Assembly: GCA_938006875.1 (NCBI GenBank)
Contig: CALLMJ010000117.1
Location: forward strand, 1 to 43,751
Reading direction: 5' to 3'
DNA length: 43,751 nt
Origin: an uncultured Bacteroidia bacterium
Lineage (GTDB): Bacteria > Bacteroidota > Bacteroidia > J057 > CALLMJ01
Below the pieces are notes generated by a model, which was not told where the DNA came from, did not search any database, and was given only the letters and a program-made list of their open reading frames with translations. Each line of letters opens with the position of its first letter. Position 1 is the stretch's first letter. Below are positions 18,560 through 28,432 of this stretch, one piece after another. The position numbers and the translations under genes are program-made.

Positions 18560-20686
18560 ATGCAAAAAAACTCAAAAGTAACTCAAACAATTAAAAAATT
18601 TAAACCTAACGAGATGTTTTTCAATCGTGAATTAAGTTGGATACAATTTAATTATAGGGTTTTAGAAGAAGCGCAAGATAAAAATAATCCTCTTCTAGAA
18701 CGCCTAAAATTTTGTGCAATTTTTATTTCCAATTTAGATGAATTTTTTATGATACGTGTAGCTGGCTTGAAAGAACAAATTAATGCTCAACTTCATAAAA
18801 AAACTACAGATGGTATGACCGCAGAAGAACAAATTCATAGAATTTATGAATCTTTAATACCTATTTTACAACAGCATAACCAAACATTGTATTACGAAAT
18901 AATCCCTTCTTTAGAAAAAGAAAAAGTAAGAATTTTAAAAGTCAATGATTTGACCAATGAACAAAAAAAATTTGTTTATAACTATTTTATTGAAAAAATT
19001 TTTCCCGTAGTTACACCCCTTGCCATTGACCCCTCTCACCCTTTTCCGAAACTTCGTAATCTCAATCTGAATTTAATAGTTGAACTCTATAATGAATATA
19101 ATGAACAAGAACCTTTGGTTTCTGTAATTCCCGTTCCTTCTATTTTACCGCCTGTAATTTTTTCTAAAATTCGTGATAGTTATGATTTCGTCCTTTTGGA
19201 AGATGTAATTTCTGAGTATTTAGAGGATTTTTTTCCCGGAATGAAAATCCTGAATGTATCTAAATTTAAAATTACTCGTAATGCAGATTTAGATATTTCC
19301 GAAGCAGAAGCCGATGATTTGTTAAAACTCATTGAAAAAGAACTTCGTAAAAGAAATTTAGGTTCGGTGATACGATTAGAAATAACTCAAAATATTTCTA
19401 ATTATTCCAAACAAATTTTATTAGAAAGTCTAAATGAACTCAACGAAAAAGATGTTTATATCAAAGAACACCTCATTGACCCTAATGCTTTATGGGAAAT
19501 TTATAAAAATGTTGATAAATCTCATCTCAAAGATGAGCCTTTTACTCCCTCTTTAAATCCTATAATTGCAAAATCTGATAATATTTTTGATGCTATCAAA
19601 TCTAAAGATATTTTATTATGGCATCCTTACGAAAGTTTTAATCATGTTGTAGACCTTATCAAAGAAGCTGCTAATGACCCTAATGTTTTAGCCATCAAAA
19701 TTACTTTATATAGAACATCAGGAAGCAAATCGCCTATTGTAGGAGCATTAAAAGAAGCTGTTATTCGTGGTAAAAATGTTACAGCACTTATTGAATTAAA
19801 AGCACGCTTTGACGAACAAAAAAATATTACATGGGCAAGAGAACTAGAAAGAGAAGGTGTAAACGTTGTTTATGGGGTTATGGGACTTAAAACCCATTGT
19901 AAAGTTTGTTTAATTGTTCGTAAAGAAGGTGAGGACATTAGAAATTATGTACACCTTTCAACTGGTAATTATAATGAAATTTCTGCTAGAATTTATACAG
20001 ATATTAGCCTTATGACCTGCAATCCTGAAATTACTAAAGACGTTTCAGAACTTTATAATTTACTAACGGGCTATTCTAAACAACAAGAATGGCGAAAAAT
20101 TTTGGTAGCTCCAGTAAGCATGAGAAACCAATTCAAAGAAATGATTAACAATTGTATCAAATTTCATTCCTCAGAAAATCACTCTTCTATTACTATTGTT
20201 ATGAACTCATTAGTTGACCCTGAGATGATTAAAATGCTTTATTGTGCTTCCAATAAAGGAATTAAAATTCAACTTTTGATTAGAGGAATCTGCTGTTTAG
20301 TTCCTGGAGTAGAAGGTTTATCAGAAAATATTACTGTAAGAAGCATTGTGGGTAGATTTTTAGAACATTCACGTATTTACTTGTTTGAATATAACGGAGA
20401 AAAAAAAATTTATTGTGGCTCAGCTGATTGGATGGAAAGAAATTTAGACAGAAGAGTGGAAGTTGCCTTTCCTATACTTGATAAAGATAACCAAGAACGT
20501 ATCCTAGAAATTTTAGAAATTTTCTTTAAAGGTAATGTAAAAGCCCGTTATTTAAAAAGTGATGGTTTATACTATCATTACGATTTAACCAAAGAAAAAC
20601 CTTTTGATGCACAAGCTAAATTTATTGAATTAGCTGAATTACAGCAAAAATATATTGATACAATTACCCAAAGTTTTATCAGTTAA
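18560..20686 (+). CDS. ppk1: polyphosphate kinase 1
   Basis: FFNRELSWIQFNYRVLEEAQD, AIKITLYRTSGSKSPIVGALKEA, LKTHCKVCLIVRKEG, YVHLSTGNYNEISARIYTDISLMT, GSADWMERNLDRRVEVAFPI. Confidence 0.96.
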   Translation: MQKNSKVTQTIKKFKPNEMFFNRELSWIQFNYRVLEEAQDKNNPLLERLKFCAIFISNLDEFFMIRVAGLKEQINAQLHKKTTDGMTAEEQIHRIYESLIPILQQHNQTLYYEIIPSLEKEKVRILKVNDLTNEQKKFVYNYFIEKIFPVVTPLAIDPSHPFPKLRNLNLNLIVELYNEYNEQEPLVSVIPVPSILPPVIFSKIRDSYDFVLLEDVISEYLEDFFPGMKILNVSKFKITRNADLDISEAEADDLLKLIEKELRKRNLGSVIRLEITQNISNYSKQILLESLNELNEKDVYIKEHLIDPNALWEIYKNVDKSHLKDEPFTPSLNPIIAKSDNIFDAIKSKDILLWHPYESFNHVVDLIKEAANDPNVLAIKITLYRTSGSKSPIVGALKEAVIRGKNVTALIELKARFDEQKNITWARELEREGVNVVYGVMGLKTHCKVCLIVRKEGEDIRNYVHLSTGNYNEISARIYTDISLMTCNPEITKDVSELYNLLTGYSKQQEWRKILVAPVSMRNQFKEMINNCIKFHSSENHSSITIVMNSLVDPEMIKMLYCASNKGIKIQLLIRGICCLVPGVEGLSENITVRSIVGRFLEHSRIYLFEYNGEKKIYCGSADWMERNLDRRVEVAFPILDKDNQERILEILEIFFKGNVKARYLKSDGLYYHYDLTKEKPFDAQAKFIELAELQQKYIDTITQSFIS

Positions 20687-20738
20687 TTTTTCGTTGGCAT
20701 CTGCATAAAAAGCAATTTGTATTTATTTTGCAATAATT

Positions 20739-21731
20739 ATGTACAAAGTAGGAATTGTTGGTTTAGGTTTCATTGGAAAAAAACATGCACAAGTAATTGA
20801 AAATCATAAGAATTTAGAACTAAAAGCAGTTTGTGATATTGATAATCAAAAAATTGAGCATTTCTCTTGCTTTAAAACATCAAGTTTTGATGAATTTATA
20901 AAAAAAGATTTAGAGATTGTAATTATTGCAACTCCTAATTATTTACATGCAGAGCATAGCATACAAGCTTTAAAAAATGGATTACATGTTATTTGTGAGA
21001 AACCATTAGCTTTAAAAAGTCTTGATGCTTTACAAATGATAGAAACTGCAAATTTCCATCAAAAAAAATTGTTTTGTATGCTTCAAAATCGTTATAGTCC
21101 TATTGTTCAATGGCTTAAATCCTTGATTCTTAAAAATCAATTGGGAAAAATTTTTTGGGTGCAAGTGAACTGTTTATGGAATAGAGATGAAAGGTATTAT
21201 CAAAACAGCGACTGGAAAGGTAAACTTTCAAAAGATGGTGGAGTTTTATTTACTCAATTTTCTCATTTTACAGATATTTTAATCTATCTTTTTGGACATT
21301 TAACTTCCATTCAAAATGCTCGATTTTGGAATTTTAATCATCAAAAAATGATTGAATTTGAAGATACAGGCTGTTTAAACTTTCGTTTGGCTAATCATGT
21401 AGAAGTAAATTTCAATTATTCAATAAGTTCTTATGAAAAAAATTTGGAAAGTAGTATCACCATTTTGGGAGAAAAAGGCACCGTCAAAATTGGTGGTCAA
21501 TATATGAATGAAATACTGGCTTGTAATATAGAAAATTATAATCTCCCTAATATTGATAAAATTCCAACAGCCAATCAATATGATGGTTATCAAGGCTCTG
21601 CTTCAAATCATGAACTAGTTTATGAAGAGTTTTTACATGTTTTAAGTGGGAAACCCGCTGAAATCTCTTCCATAACCGATGCTTTTTATTCGGTTCAAAT
21701 GATTGAAGAATTGTATAAAAGAAGAATTTAA
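20739..21731 (+). CDS. Gfo/Idh/MocA family oxidoreductase
   Basis: VGIVGLGFIGKKHAQVIENHKNLELKAVCDID, NYLHAEHSIQALKNGLHVICEKPLAL. Confidence 0.92.
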   Translation: MYKVGIVGLGFIGKKHAQVIENHKNLELKAVCDIDNQKIEHFSCFKTSSFDEFIKKDLEIVIIATPNYLHAEHSIQALKNGLHVICEKPLALKSLDALQMIETANFHQKKLFCMLQNRYSPIVQWLKSLILKNQLGKIFWVQVNCLWNRDERYYQNSDWKGKLSKDGGVLFTQFSHFTDILIYLFGHLTSIQNARFWNFNHQKMIEFEDTGCLNFRLANHVEVNFNYSISSYEKNLESSITILGEKGTVKIGGQYMNEILACNIENYNLPNIDKIPTANQYDGYQGSASNHELVYEEFLHVLSGKPAEISSITDAFYSVQMIEELYKRRI

Positions 21732-22567
21732 TTTACTTCCAAAAATTTAAATTCTGTTCTTCTATTTTTTGCTCGCCCTTGAGGTGTATTATTATCTGCA
21801 ATAGGTTCTTTGGAACCCTTTCCTTTTGTACTTAAACGGTTAGAATTAATTCCTCTTTTTACGAAATAGTCTTTTACAGCTTCTGCTCTTTTTAAAGATA
21901 ATTCTAAGTTATATTCAGGATTCTTTCCTTTATCTGTATGACCAATTATTTCTAATTTTACACTGGGATGGGACTTTAAATAGTTAACAATTTCTTCTAA
22001 AGCTGGTATAGACTTTGGTAACAAATCTGCTCTACTCGGTTGAAATTGTATTGCATATACAGTAATTTTTTCCCCTACTTTTATATTTTCTTGAATTTGA
22101 ATGTTTTTTGTAGTCTTGGGTTCATATTTCTTACTAAATTTTATGAAAGCATCAGGACATTTTATCTCTTTAGAACCATTTTGGTTTTTTGTCCATGATT
22201 CGGCTTTTTTTGTGGTTAAAAAAATGCTATCACCCTGAATATTGATATCCAAAAATGTTTCAATATAGCACCAAAAAGTAAAAGCTCTTGGATTATCTTT
22301 AAGAATTTCATATTCAATATATTGAAGTCTATTTTGAAAAATTTTACCTTTCATCTTATAAATTACAAAAATATTAGGATTTTTATCATCTGTATAGTAA
22401 ATGCCGCCTGTAATACTATCACCAGATTGTGTAAAATTTGCTGTAAAATACCAACCTGTACCATCAGTTTGATAGGCGAAGCCTTTCCACTCTCCTGTTA
22501 AATCAAAATTTTGACAATACAACCTGAATTGATGTAATATAATTAAAAATAAAATTATATTTTTCAT
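21728..22567 (-). CDS. OmpA family protein
   Basis: Signal peptide; C-terminal LEIIGHTDKGKNPEYNLELSLKRAEAVKDYFVKRGINSNRLSTKGKGSKEPIADNNTPQGRAKNRRTEF. Confidence 0.92.
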   Translation of the reverse strand: MKNIILFLIILHQFRLYCQNFDLTGEWKGFAYQTDGTGWYFTANFTQSGDSITGGIYYTDDKNPNIFVIYKMKGKIFQNRLQYIEYEILKDNPRAFTFWCYIETFLDINIQGDSIFLTTKKAESWTKNQNGSKEIKCPDAFIKFSKKYEPKTTKNIQIQENIKVGEKITVYAIQFQPSRADLLPKSIPALEEIVNYLKSHPSVKLEIIGHTDKGKNPEYNLELSLKRAEAVKDYFVKRGINSNRLSTKGKGSKEPIADNNTPQGRAKNRRTEFKFLEVN

Positions 22568-22792
22568 GTCGCAAAAATACTATTTTATTCTTTTATAAAT
22601 CTGCAATAAAATTTGGATTAAAAAACTATTTACACTAAACTATTTAATTAAAATATGTAATCTTTTTCATGATTTAAACATTTTTTTTAGAAAAACTTTA
22701 TATTAAATTATTGTTTTTCAATTAATTATTTTTTTTTGTTCATAAAGTTATTTTTTTTGTTTAAAACTATTTAATTTAAATTAGTTTTTTTT

Positions 22793-22800
22793 TACATTTG
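22793..22800 (+). promoter_or_regulatory. -7 promoter box
   Basis: TACATTTG, 15 nt before ATG 22816. Confidence 0.5.
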
Positions 22801-22815
22801 TAAAAAATATTTGAT

Positions 22816-24681
22816 ATGAAACTAAATTTATACTTAAAACCTGTTTTGTTATTGGGGTTATTTTTTTATTATAAAGTTAATGCACAATTAGGAAAAGAAT
22901 ACAGAGATACACTTTTAGCAGGTATTTCTGCAAACCAAGTGCAGATTATTTTTGTAGATACTTTTACAACTACATCATTAGATTTAACGGGTTCGCCAAG
23001 AGATGTTTCTAAATGGACAAAAAGTAATCAGTCTGGAATCCCTGGAAATCCAAGTATTAATACTACTAATGCTTGGTACACTGTGGGCAGTTATAATAAT
23101 AGGGGATACGAATGGGGAAGCCAAGCTTTTGTAAGACAACCCCTTAATGGCAATCAAGGAGTTTATTTGTGGACACCAGTTATCAATTTCCCTGATATCC
23201 CTAATTTGTACTTAAAGTTTATTTTACGTTGCACAGGAGGATTTTCACATTCTTTAACTTCTAATTTTACTCTTGGTTGGGTTTTTGATGGTAATAATGA
23301 CCAAACGCCCGATGCCGCTCCATCAGGTTATAATACCGTATTCCAAACTACACCTACTACGATAAACCCTTATAATGATTATACTTCTGGAAATTTTTTC
23401 CCTAACACGATGATGAATGCAAGGACAGTTTTTATGGATATTAGTAGCTTGCGTAATCTATCCGGCAGAATAGGTATTCGTTTATCACAAACCGCCACAG
23501 TTACTAATAACTTTGATATAGATTGGGTAGTTATCGGTACAAGACCTAGTAATGATTTATGTGCAGATGCTATTCAACTTTCCGATGGGTATAACGGTGG
23601 TACAAGAGGTTATTACAATTCTTTAGCAACAGGATTAATACCCTGCACAAATGCTTCACCAGGAGATAGACAAGGTGGTGCAGTGATTTATGTAGGAGAT
23701 ACACCTAATGGCACAGGAGCAATTCCATCAGACGGCACTTTCAAAGATGGCTATGAACCTTTAAGTCCCGGTCCTTTTGGTGCAATTTCCAGAACCGTCG
23801 AAAATTCTATTTGGTTTAAATTTATTACTCCTATGAGTGCTCATTGTGCTTCTGGAAATATTTCAGTGAGAATAACTCCCAGAAATATGAGTTGTGCTTG
23901 CAATTCTACTCCTACTCCAAGACAGTTGCAATTTCGTATTTTTAATGATGCAGTTTGTGGTTCTAATACCGCCCATGGTTCTGTAGCTATTACTCCCACC
24001 TCAGAATTGAACAATAATTCTCCCATTACCACTGGTACGCTTACACATAATACTACTTACTACGTTTTAGTAGATGGTGTAAATGCCGCTGATTGCCAGT
24101 TCCGTTTACAAGTTGAAACCTTATTAGATGATGTAGTTCAAACAAGTCCTTGTGTTGTTCAAGATCCAATTGTTTTACCTATTGATTTTTATACACTTCA
24201 AGTAAAATGTAACCCTCATCAAAACCATGCAGAACTAAAATGGGAAGTCCCTGATAAACCAGTTTCTCCTTACTTAATAGAAGTTTCTAAAGATGGTAGT
24301 GAATGGAAAATGTTTTCAGAGGTTCCTAATCATTTGAAGAGTGTAGAAATTCCAACACAAAAAGGAATTTATCGTATGAGCTATATAGCAGAAAATGGAG
24401 AAGTAAAATATTCAAATGTTGCAGAATGCCATTGTGAAAATATACTAGACCCTATACAAATCTATCCAACACCATTCTATGAAGATTTTACCATTTCTAA
24501 TTTACCTCATGAGGCTCAAATTAAAATATTTGATACCAAAGGAAATTTAGTTTATGATAATATTGCCAAAAATTCTACCGAAAACATCAAACTAAAAAAC
24601 TTTGCTAGTGAAGTTTATTTAGTTAATGTTATATTCAATGGACAGATGAAAAGCATGAAAATTATGAAAATCAATAAATAA
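22816..24681 (+). CDS. secreted T9SS-sorted hypothetical protein
   Basis: Signal peptide; C-terminal IQIYPTPFYEDFTISNLPHEAQIKIFDTKGNLVYDN...EVYLVNVIFNGQMKSMKIMK typical of type A sorting domains. Confidence 0.75.
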   Translation: MKLNLYLKPVLLLGLFFYYKVNAQLGKEYRDTLLAGISANQVQIIFVDTFTTTSLDLTGSPRDVSKWTKSNQSGIPGNPSINTTNAWYTVGSYNNRGYEWGSQAFVRQPLNGNQGVYLWTPVINFPDIPNLYLKFILRCTGGFSHSLTSNFTLGWVFDGNNDQTPDAAPSGYNTVFQTTPTTINPYNDYTSGNFFPNTMMNARTVFMDISSLRNLSGRIGIRLSQTATVTNNFDIDWVVIGTRPSNDLCADAIQLSDGYNGGTRGYYNSLATGLIPCTNASPGDRQGGAVIYVGDTPNGTGAIPSDGTFKDGYEPLSPGPFGAISRTVENSIWFKFITPMSAHCASGNISVRITPRNMSCACNSTPTPRQLQFRIFNDAVCGSNTAHGSVAITPTSELNNNSPITTGTLTHNTTYYVLVDGVNAADCQFRLQVETLLDDVVQTSPCVVQDPIVLPIDFYTLQVKCNPHQNHAELKWEVPDKPVSPYLIEVSKDGSEWKMFSEVPNHLKSVEIPTQKGIYRMSYIAENGEVKYSNVAECHCENILDPIQIYPTPFYEDFTISNLPHEAQIKIFDTKGNLVYDNIAKNSTENIKLKNFASEVYLVNVIFNGQMKSMKIMKINK

Positions 24682-24716
24682 ATTTGGATTAGCAAGGCTT
24701 ATAAATGTGAGATATG

Positions 24717-24741
24717 AAGGGCGAGAAATGTCTCAGCCCTT
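24717..24741 (+). terminator. putative terminator hairpin
   Basis: AAGGGCGAGA-aatg-TCTCAGCCCTT (one bulge) shortly after the 22816..24681 gene; no long T-run. Confidence 0.45.
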
Positions 24742-24841
24742 TAGTTTCACATGATTTGCAGTTTAAATGAAGTACAAAATAACCCTATCATTTTAGAATG
24801 AACATATTTTCATTTTTTTTTTAACATCACAATTCTTTTAT

Positions 24842-24849
24842 TAATTTTG
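24842..24849 (+). promoter_or_regulatory. -7 promoter box for the TonB-dependent receptor
   Basis: TAATTTTG; its G is the first base of the GTG start in the ORF track, favouring ATG 24870. Confidence 0.5.
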
Positions 24850-24869
24850 TGCGAATTTTATCAAAGCAC

Positions 24870-27746
24870 ATGCATTCAGTACGTATTGCCATAATAATTT
24901 TATTTACCTATTTTTTTAATAGTTTAATGGCTCAAAATGGTACGCTCAAGGGTAAAGTTATAGACCAAGAAACCGGAGAAACCCTCATTGGTGCAACAGT
25001 AACTATTGTGGGTACATACAAAGGAGCTTTAACAGATTTAGACGGTAACTTTATTATTCAAGAAATTAAACCTGGTGATTATTCAGTAAAATTTACTTAT
25101 ATCGGTTATACTGAAAAAATTTTTAACGGTATTAAAATTAAAGCTAATGAAACAGCTACTTTAAATGTAAAAATGTCTTCAGCAGAACTTTCTGTAGAAA
25201 CCGTGGAAATTGTAGGAGACAAGAGCCTAATTAATTTAGAAGCGGCAAAATCAGAAGTTAGATTAACAGCAGAAGAAATCAAAGATATGAATGTTACAGA
25301 CGTTCAGTCTATTGCTACCATGCAGTTAGGCGTAAATCAAACACCCGATGGTTTGCAAATTCGTGGTGGTAGAGTTTATGAAACCCAGTATGTGATTGAC
25401 GGCATAAATGCACAAGACCCCCTTGCGGGAACCGGTTTTGGTGTAGATATAGCCAAAAATGCCATTCAAGAAGTGGAAATTGTTACGGGAGGTGCTGATG
25501 CTGAATATGGTAGTGGTACATCTGGGGTCATTGCTACCCGTACGAAAGAAGGTGGAAAAAAATTATCTTCATCTTTTTCTTGGCAAAGAGATAATTTGGG
25601 TATCAATCCTCGCAATGGAATGGCTTGGAATACCGATATTGCTTCTTTTACTTTAGGAGGTCCTCTCATTCCGAATTTTGCAATAAAAGATTCTTTAGGT
25701 AGAAAACCCAAAAAACCTTATCACGATAAACTATTTTTCTTTACTAGTTTAAATGCCCAATTAACTGATGAATATTTTGGATTTTATGCAAATCAATTAA
25801 ATTCTTCATTGATGGAAAATGATGTTAGATGGTCACCAAGGCAAGACAACCGCTGGTCAGGAACTCTAAAACTCACTTTTCAACCAAAACCAGGAATGAA
25901 AATTTCTTTCTCTACACAACAGTCTTTGAATATCAATCAAAATACTCGTTCTTTACAAATTATTGGGAATGATGCTATTATGTTACCCGGATTTCAGTAC
26001 TTTTTTGCTGAAAATTTAGATAATGCCAATACATACACGCATAAAACCAACCTTTCTATTATCAATTTTAGAAATGTATTCAAAGGAAATTGGACCATGG
26101 ATGCTTCGTTAGCAAGATTATTCACAAATTTAAGAGCAGATGCCAATGGTCGTCCTTTCCGTTATGAAACTGTAAACCAAATTTATGACCCTTCTTCCAT
26201 TATTACAGACCCCATTTCTATTTTTAATCCTATGGATTCTATTGTTTATGTGAATCCTCCTTCTGGTTTAATGAATAACAATGGAATTGCTACTTTATGG
26301 CATGACCATTACGCCCAAGAAATTACTTTTAAAACTAAATTCAGTTATTTCACTAAAAATAAAGTACATTTTATGAGTTTTGGTTTGGAACATCAAGAAC
26401 AAGAATATCTATGGATTGATGTGGTTAGACCTTGGATTGGTGCCCCAATAAAAATTAACGATACTTTAACTTACGCTTCTAATAGAATTGGTGAAAGTAA
26501 TGATATATGGAATGCGAAACCTGCAACGGGTGGTTTATTTTTCCAAGATGAAATACGTTATAAAGGAATCATTGCAACATTAGGTTTCCGATTTACTTAT
26601 TGGGCACCCGGAAAATTTGCGGATAATGCAGTTGCAAATCCTGATGCTCCAGTTTTAGATTATATTCGTGAAGAATACAAAAAACAAACCATTCCTTTTG
26701 CAGGCAGAAGATTTAAAGCGAGATTTTTACCTAAATTGAGAGTTTCTTTCCCTGTTACAGAAAATAATGTACTTTATTTTAATTATGGGCATTCTACTCG
26801 TTTGCCTCACCCAAGATTTCTTTATGCAGGTTTAGACCCAGTATATCAAAATCGTTCTTTTTTAGCGAATTTAGGAAATCCTAATTTAAATCCTGAAACC
26901 AATGTAAACTACGAAGTAGGTCTTAAATCCCAACTAACTTCTAATTGGGCAATGACTTTTACTGCATTTTATAACGATAAATTTGATTTTATCGTAAACA
27001 AAAAAATTGTTGTAAGAGACCAAACTGGTAGATTTGTAGAAAAAAGTTTCGCAATTAATCAGGATTATGCAAGAATAAGAGGTTTAGAGACTTCTATCAC
27101 CCGAAGAATAGGAACTTGGTTTAGAGGAACTTTATCAGGTGCTTATCAAATTGCAACTGGAAAATCTAATACAGCCAAAGAATCCTTATTGCAAATACAA
27201 AATTCAGGGAATACAACTGCAACTCGCGAACAATTTTTAGCTTGGGATAGACCCCTAGATTTAAAAGCTATGTTTGTATTTAAGTCGGATACTTTGTTAC
27301 AAATTGGAGGTTTGAGGTTGAAACATTTTACTTTGTTCATAAGTTCTACTTATAAGTCAGGTTTAAGATATACTCCTTATATCTATACAGGAGAGGATGC
27401 TAACACAGGAAGACCTGTTTATGAAATTCAGAATGATAAACCCTTTTCTAAAATTGGTTCTCCATGGATGTGGACAGATATACGCTTAACGAAAGAATTT
27501 AAAGTATTTAAAAATCGTCATCAAAGTTTATCGGCTTTTGTAGAAATGAAAAATATTTTTAATCAAAAAAATGCACAATTAATTAATCCCGTTACAGGGC
27601 GAGCCTATGAATTTGGAGACCCATTGCCTTTATCTTTTAGAGACCCTGCATATCCTAATCCTTTAAATAGAGGAATTCCTCCCTTTAATCCTGCAAGATA
27701 TTTACAACCAAGGCAATTTTTTTGGGGTTTAAACTTAAATTTTTAA
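24870..27746 (+). CDS. TonB-dependent receptor with carboxypeptidase-regulatory-like N-terminal domain
   Basis: Signal peptide; GTLKGKVIDQETGETLIGATVTIVGTYKGALTDLDGNFIIQEIKPGDYSVKFTYIGY; plug LQIRGGRVYETQYVIDGINAQDPLAG; C-terminal beta-barrel ending LNF. Confidence 0.9.
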   Translation: MHSVRIAIIILFTYFFNSLMAQNGTLKGKVIDQETGETLIGATVTIVGTYKGALTDLDGNFIIQEIKPGDYSVKFTYIGYTEKIFNGIKIKANETATLNVKMSSAELSVETVEIVGDKSLINLEAAKSEVRLTAEEIKDMNVTDVQSIATMQLGVNQTPDGLQIRGGRVYETQYVIDGINAQDPLAGTGFGVDIAKNAIQEVEIVTGGADAEYGSGTSGVIATRTKEGGKKLSSSFSWQRDNLGINPRNGMAWNTDIASFTLGGPLIPNFAIKDSLGRKPKKPYHDKLFFFTSLNAQLTDEYFGFYANQLNSSLMENDVRWSPRQDNRWSGTLKLTFQPKPGMKISFSTQQSLNINQNTRSLQIIGNDAIMLPGFQYFFAENLDNANTYTHKTNLSIINFRNVFKGNWTMDASLARLFTNLRADANGRPFRYETVNQIYDPSSIITDPISIFNPMDSIVYVNPPSGLMNNNGIATLWHDHYAQEITFKTKFSYFTKNKVHFMSFGLEHQEQEYLWIDVVRPWIGAPIKINDTLTYASNRIGESNDIWNAKPATGGLFFQDEIRYKGIIATLGFRFTYWAPGKFADNAVANPDAPVLDYIREEYKKQTIPFAGRRFKARFLPKLRVSFPVTENNVLYFNYGHSTRLPHPRFLYAGLDPVYQNRSFLANLGNPNLNPETNVNYEVGLKSQLTSNWAMTFTAFYNDKFDFIVNKKIVVRDQTGRFVEKSFAINQDYARIRGLETSITRRIGTWFRGTLSGAYQIATGKSNTAKESLLQIQNSGNTTATREQFLAWDRPLDLKAMFVFKSDTLLQIGGLRLKHFTLFISSTYKSGLRYTPYIYTGEDANTGRPVYEIQNDKPFSKIGSPWMWTDIRLTKEFKVFKNRHQSLSAFVEMKNIFNQKNAQLINPVTGRAYEFGDPLPLSFRDPAYPNPLNRGIPPFNPARYLQPRQFFWGLNLNF

Positions 27747-27836
27747 AGTTTTAGAAAGATTAACATATTTGTGAATAACTTTTCTTTTAATGAAATCATT
27801 TTTGTTCTTAATTTAGCACTTTGAATTAAGTAATAT

Positions 27837-28259
27837 ATGGCAAAAACTAAACAAGATGCATTTGCTGATGCAGTTCAAAATCTGAATAGGTCAAGAGAAA
27901 TACTAGAAAAAGAGCATACTCATGAAGAGCTAAAAGATGCTTTTAGATTTTTATGCGATGAATACGAAAAATTAATTGGAGAAGCTCAATTTCTTACTAA
28001 AGTAAGTGATAAGTTAGAAGCGAAACTCAATAAAACTAATGAGCAATTAAGACTTTATAATCAAGAACTTGCTCATGAAGCTGAAGATGCTAAACAACTT
28101 AGCGAAAAAATGAGCAAGCAAAATAAATCACTTTTTGAAGAGAAAAAAACTTTGGATAGTAAAGTAAATACTTTCCAACAGTTCTTAATTGTACTAGTTG
28201 CTTTCCTTTTAGCTTTAGTACTATTACTTTTCTATTACGTTGTTTTTAAAACCAATTAA
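27837..28259 (+). CDS. hypothetical coiled-coil protein with C-terminal TM helix
   Basis: 140 aa charged coiled coil ending LIVLVAFLLALVLLLFYYVVF. Confidence 0.7.
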   Translation: MAKTKQDAFADAVQNLNRSREILEKEHTHEELKDAFRFLCDEYEKLIGEAQFLTKVSDKLEAKLNKTNEQLRLYNQELAHEAEDAKQLSEKMSKQNKSLFEEKKTLDSKVNTFQQFLIVLVAFLLALVLLLFYYVVFKTN

Positions 28260-28290
28260 ATAAATTAAGCACTCGCTTAATGAAAATATC

Positions 28291-28334
28291 ACCTTGAACT
28301 TAATAATCTTTAAGCTCAAGGTTTTTGTTTTTTT
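28291..28334 (+). terminator. rho-independent terminator
   Basis: ACCTTGAACTTAA-taatct-TTAAGCTCAAGGT stem followed by tttttgtttttttt-like T-run. Confidence 0.8.
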
Positions 28335-28432
28335 AGTTACTCTTTCTTTTATTATACAAAAATGATGGATTAAGCTCACAAAAAGCATGAAAAATTAAAT
28401 ATTTTTGTAAATTTGCTGTTTCTTATAAAAGA

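Noticed and set aside
25459-25711. Small ORFs within the TonB receptor (both strands)
   Set aside because: Overlap a confident long CDS in alternative frames. The same reasoning applies to 4788..5030, 7826..8008, 8904..9095, 9227..9469, 10098..10307, 17695..17931, 23841..24032, 27146..27340, 32133..32438, 34737..34976, 35026..35268, 40655..40912 and 41812..42033.
24870-27746. Polysaccharide utilisation locus (SusC-like)
   Set aside because: No SusD-like lipoprotein or glycan-degrading enzymes are adjacent; a stand-alone TonB-dependent receptor is the safer call.
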